From: an uncultured Capnocytophaga sp.
Lineage (GTDB): Bacteria > Bacteroidota > Bacteroidia > Flavobacteriales > Flavobacteriaceae
Length of the DNA: 8,113 bases
Direction of reading: 5' to 3'
Assembly (NCBI GenBank): GCA_905372595.1
Contig: CAJPPS010000062.1
Span: 1 to 8,113, forward strand
Shown: in pieces, positions 6,985 to 8,113 of the stretch
Layout of the letters: every line of letters starts with the position of its first letter
Position numbering within the stretch: the stretch's first letter is position 1
Translations under genes and position numbers: made by a program
The notes under the pieces: model-generated
The model's database searches: none
What the model was told of the DNA's origin: nothing
The model's input: the letters and a program-made list of their open reading frames with translations, nothing else

Positions 6985-7805
6985 TTTTCTATTACATTTA
7001 ATTCATTAATTCTCAATTCCTTAGGAATAATACCTAGATATTCCCAAGAGGAAACTCCACTCAAAGATGTTTTCTCTCCTGCAAAATTTCCTCTTGCATA
7101 ATAAGTATTACCTGTATCTGGATCATAGGCTACAGCTATATCAAATTCATACCCTGGGCAGTTATCTTCTTTTGAACAATAGCTAAGCAAAATATGTTCC
7201 TTATTATTTTTTATATATGCACCATACTTAGAACTCATCGAACGCGAAACAGGCTTTCTTAGTCGATAGCTCATAGCCTTTTCTATTATATCTGAGATTC
7301 TTTCCATATATTCTAAGGGAGTGAGTTTTCCTTCCCTTAATTCAAAAGGATATTCCTGAGCATAACCACTACTACTCATTGTATTCACCACCTCAAAATA
7401 GCGTAGATTTTTAGCTTTTCCCATTCCATAACAAGCCTCCAAATGGTAATCAGATTCTTCCAGTCCCATTGATTCTTGTAATAACTCCATAAACTTTTCC
7501 TTAGTTGAAGCTTTACGGAAGCTCTGAATATACTCTGAATTGAATGATTCTGGTATCACGGAATCCATACCTTGCACTATCTCGGACTTGGGAACTAATG
7601 GATACCTCTTATGCCCTTCCTCTGCCTTTGTTACAAGATAGAAATGACGTACATAACGAGCATAAGCTGAATTGGATACCTGCCCTTTTACCTTAAAAAG
7701 AGCATTACTATCATATACACCTAAAAAATTATCTTTATACTGTGGAAAACAATGTGTGATTATTCCCACAAAAGTAACTAAAATAGCTAAGTATTTTATT
7801 TTCAT
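6981..7805 (-). CDS. Exported protein of unknown function (first gene of coupled pair)
   Basis: A 274-residue protein, not recognised. It starts MKIKYLAILVTFVGIITHC, a Sec-type signal with C19 at its end. ITHC is a poor lipobox because of the H at -1, so a lipoprotein is possible but unlikely. The mature chain has no further membrane span. Visible points are a basic stretch near YRLRKPVSR, a cysteine pair (C210 and C216) in SYCSKEDNCPGYEFD, and the turn-rich AYDPDTGNTYYARGN near the C terminus. The frame is open further up to a GTG at 7862, but that GTG sits on top of the promoter element at 7852-7859. Translation should therefore begin at the ATG at 7803-7805, which also puts the signal peptide at the N terminus. 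The TGA overlaps the next gene's ATG by 4 bases. A function is not evident, and I see no similarity to the partner. Confidence 0.83.
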   Translation of the reverse strand: MKIKYLAILVTFVGIITHCFPQYKDNFLGVYDSNALFKVKGQVSNSAYARYVRHFYLVTKAEEGHKRYPLVPKSEIVQGMDSVIPESFNSEYIQSFRKASTKEKFMELLQESMGLEESDYHLEACYGMGKAKNLRYFEVVNTMSSSGYAQEYPFELREGKLTPLEYMERISDIIEKAMSYRLRKPVSRSMSSKYGAYIKNNKEHILLSYCSKEDNCPGYEFDIAVAYDPDTGNTYYARGNFAGEKTSLSGVSSWEYLGIIPKELRINELNVIEK

Positions 7806-7851
7806 TATGAAAAATATTATTTTTTTCTCTATTTCCAGAAATATTAAGTTG

Positions 7852-7859
7852 CAAAGGTA
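7852..7859 (-). promoter_or_regulatory. Bacteroidota -7 promoter element (TACCTTTG) for the exported-protein pair
   Basis: On the minus strand TACCTTTG, followed by C as at yggS, is an exact TAnnTTTG match. Transcription would start near 7845, leaving a leader of about 40 bases before the ATG at 7805. The -33 region is AT-rich without a clear TTG. It separates the pair from the partial gene upstream, whose stop is at 7899-7901. Confidence 0.65.
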
Positions 7860-7898
7860 CACATTTTTTAGAAAATAATTGCTAAAATATAGATTTTT

Positions 7899-8113
7899 TC
7901 ACTTTACTAATTTACCCTCGTAATCAATGTGGTATTCCTCATAATTGAAATCCACTAAGTCAATACCTTGTGGGGTCATCTTAAAAGCAGGAGTGCGCTC
8001 AGAAGGCGACACAAAAATATCCTTCCCACTGAACTGCCAGAGGATTTCGCCCTGCTTGTTAAGTCGTGATATCTCCACCTCTCCATGGGTAATGTAATCA
8101 TCTTGGTAAGGAA
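7899..8113 (-). CDS. C-terminal fragment of an unrecognised protein (5' end outside window)
   Basis: The minus strand is open from the right edge (first full codon 8109-8111) to TGA 7899-7901, giving 70 residues. The piece is rich in aromatic and acidic residues, with strand-like alternation such as SRLNKQGEILWQFSGKDIFV and a tail containing DYEGKLVK. This pattern suggests beta structure, perhaps repeated blades or strands, but I cannot name a family. No membrane segment or cysteine is seen. It lies upstream of the exported pair on the same strand, with 93 bases and a promoter element between, so it is probably a separate unit. I see no hairpin terminator after its stop. Confidence 0.7.
   Translation of the reverse strand, partial: PYQDDYITHGEVEISRLNKQGEILWQFSGKDIFVSPSERTPAFKMTPQGIDLVDFNYEEYHIDYEGKLVK

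Noticed and set aside
7672..7878. Plus-strand 68-codon frame near the right end
   Set aside because: It is antisense to the signal peptide region and promoter of the exported protein gene, and shows no protein-like pattern.
1..8113. tRNA, rRNA, CRISPR array, insertion sequence, integrase or phage genes
   Set aside because: I read both strands for cloverleaf sequences, regular spaced repeats, terminal inverted repeats and transposase motifs, and found none.

Overview
The window is AT-rich and looks like a Bacteroidota chromosome, most likely a flavobacterium. Capnocytophaga is a tentative guess from codon use and gene style. The evidence is three or four matches to the Bacteroidota -7 promoter element TAnnTTTG just upstream of start codons, no Shine-Dalgarno sequences, signal peptides ending in GFA/Q, and a flavobacterial-type CcoG. 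There are no tRNA or rRNA genes, CRISPR arrays, transposases or phage genes.

Left (1-836): the 3' end of an unrecognised gene is followed, 6 bases later, by a complete calcineurin-like Ser/Thr phosphatase-type metallophosphoesterase. Between 837 and 1347 is a gap that is not empty. On the minus strand it holds a broken remnant of what looks like a Bax inhibitor-1/YccA-type membrane protein gene. The remnant still has a promoter-like sequence and a start codon, but it is out of frame with that start and is cut off after about one or two membrane segments. The yggS promoter lies divergently beside it, preceded by an AATTAAC heptamer tandem repeat.

Centre (1348-6093): the PLP-homeostasis protein YggS/PLPBP and the replication-restart helicase PriA form a tight two-gene unit. 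Then comes ccoG (fixG/rdxA-type), which has its own promoter. CcoG is an iron-sulfur membrane protein needed for copper delivery to cbb3 cytochrome oxidase, and here none of the other cco genes is adjacent. A strong bidirectional terminator closes this half.

Right (6166-8113): on the minus strand, two exported proteins of unknown function overlap by ATGA and are probably translationally coupled. Their promoter lies at about 7852-7859. Beyond it is the 3' end of another unrecognised minus-strand gene.

The window is mostly ordinary core genome. I did not find a convincing new multi-gene system. The items most worth a second look are the Bax-inhibitor-like relic, the heptamer repeat inside the yggS promoter region, the isolated ccoG, and the coupled exported pair of unknown function.
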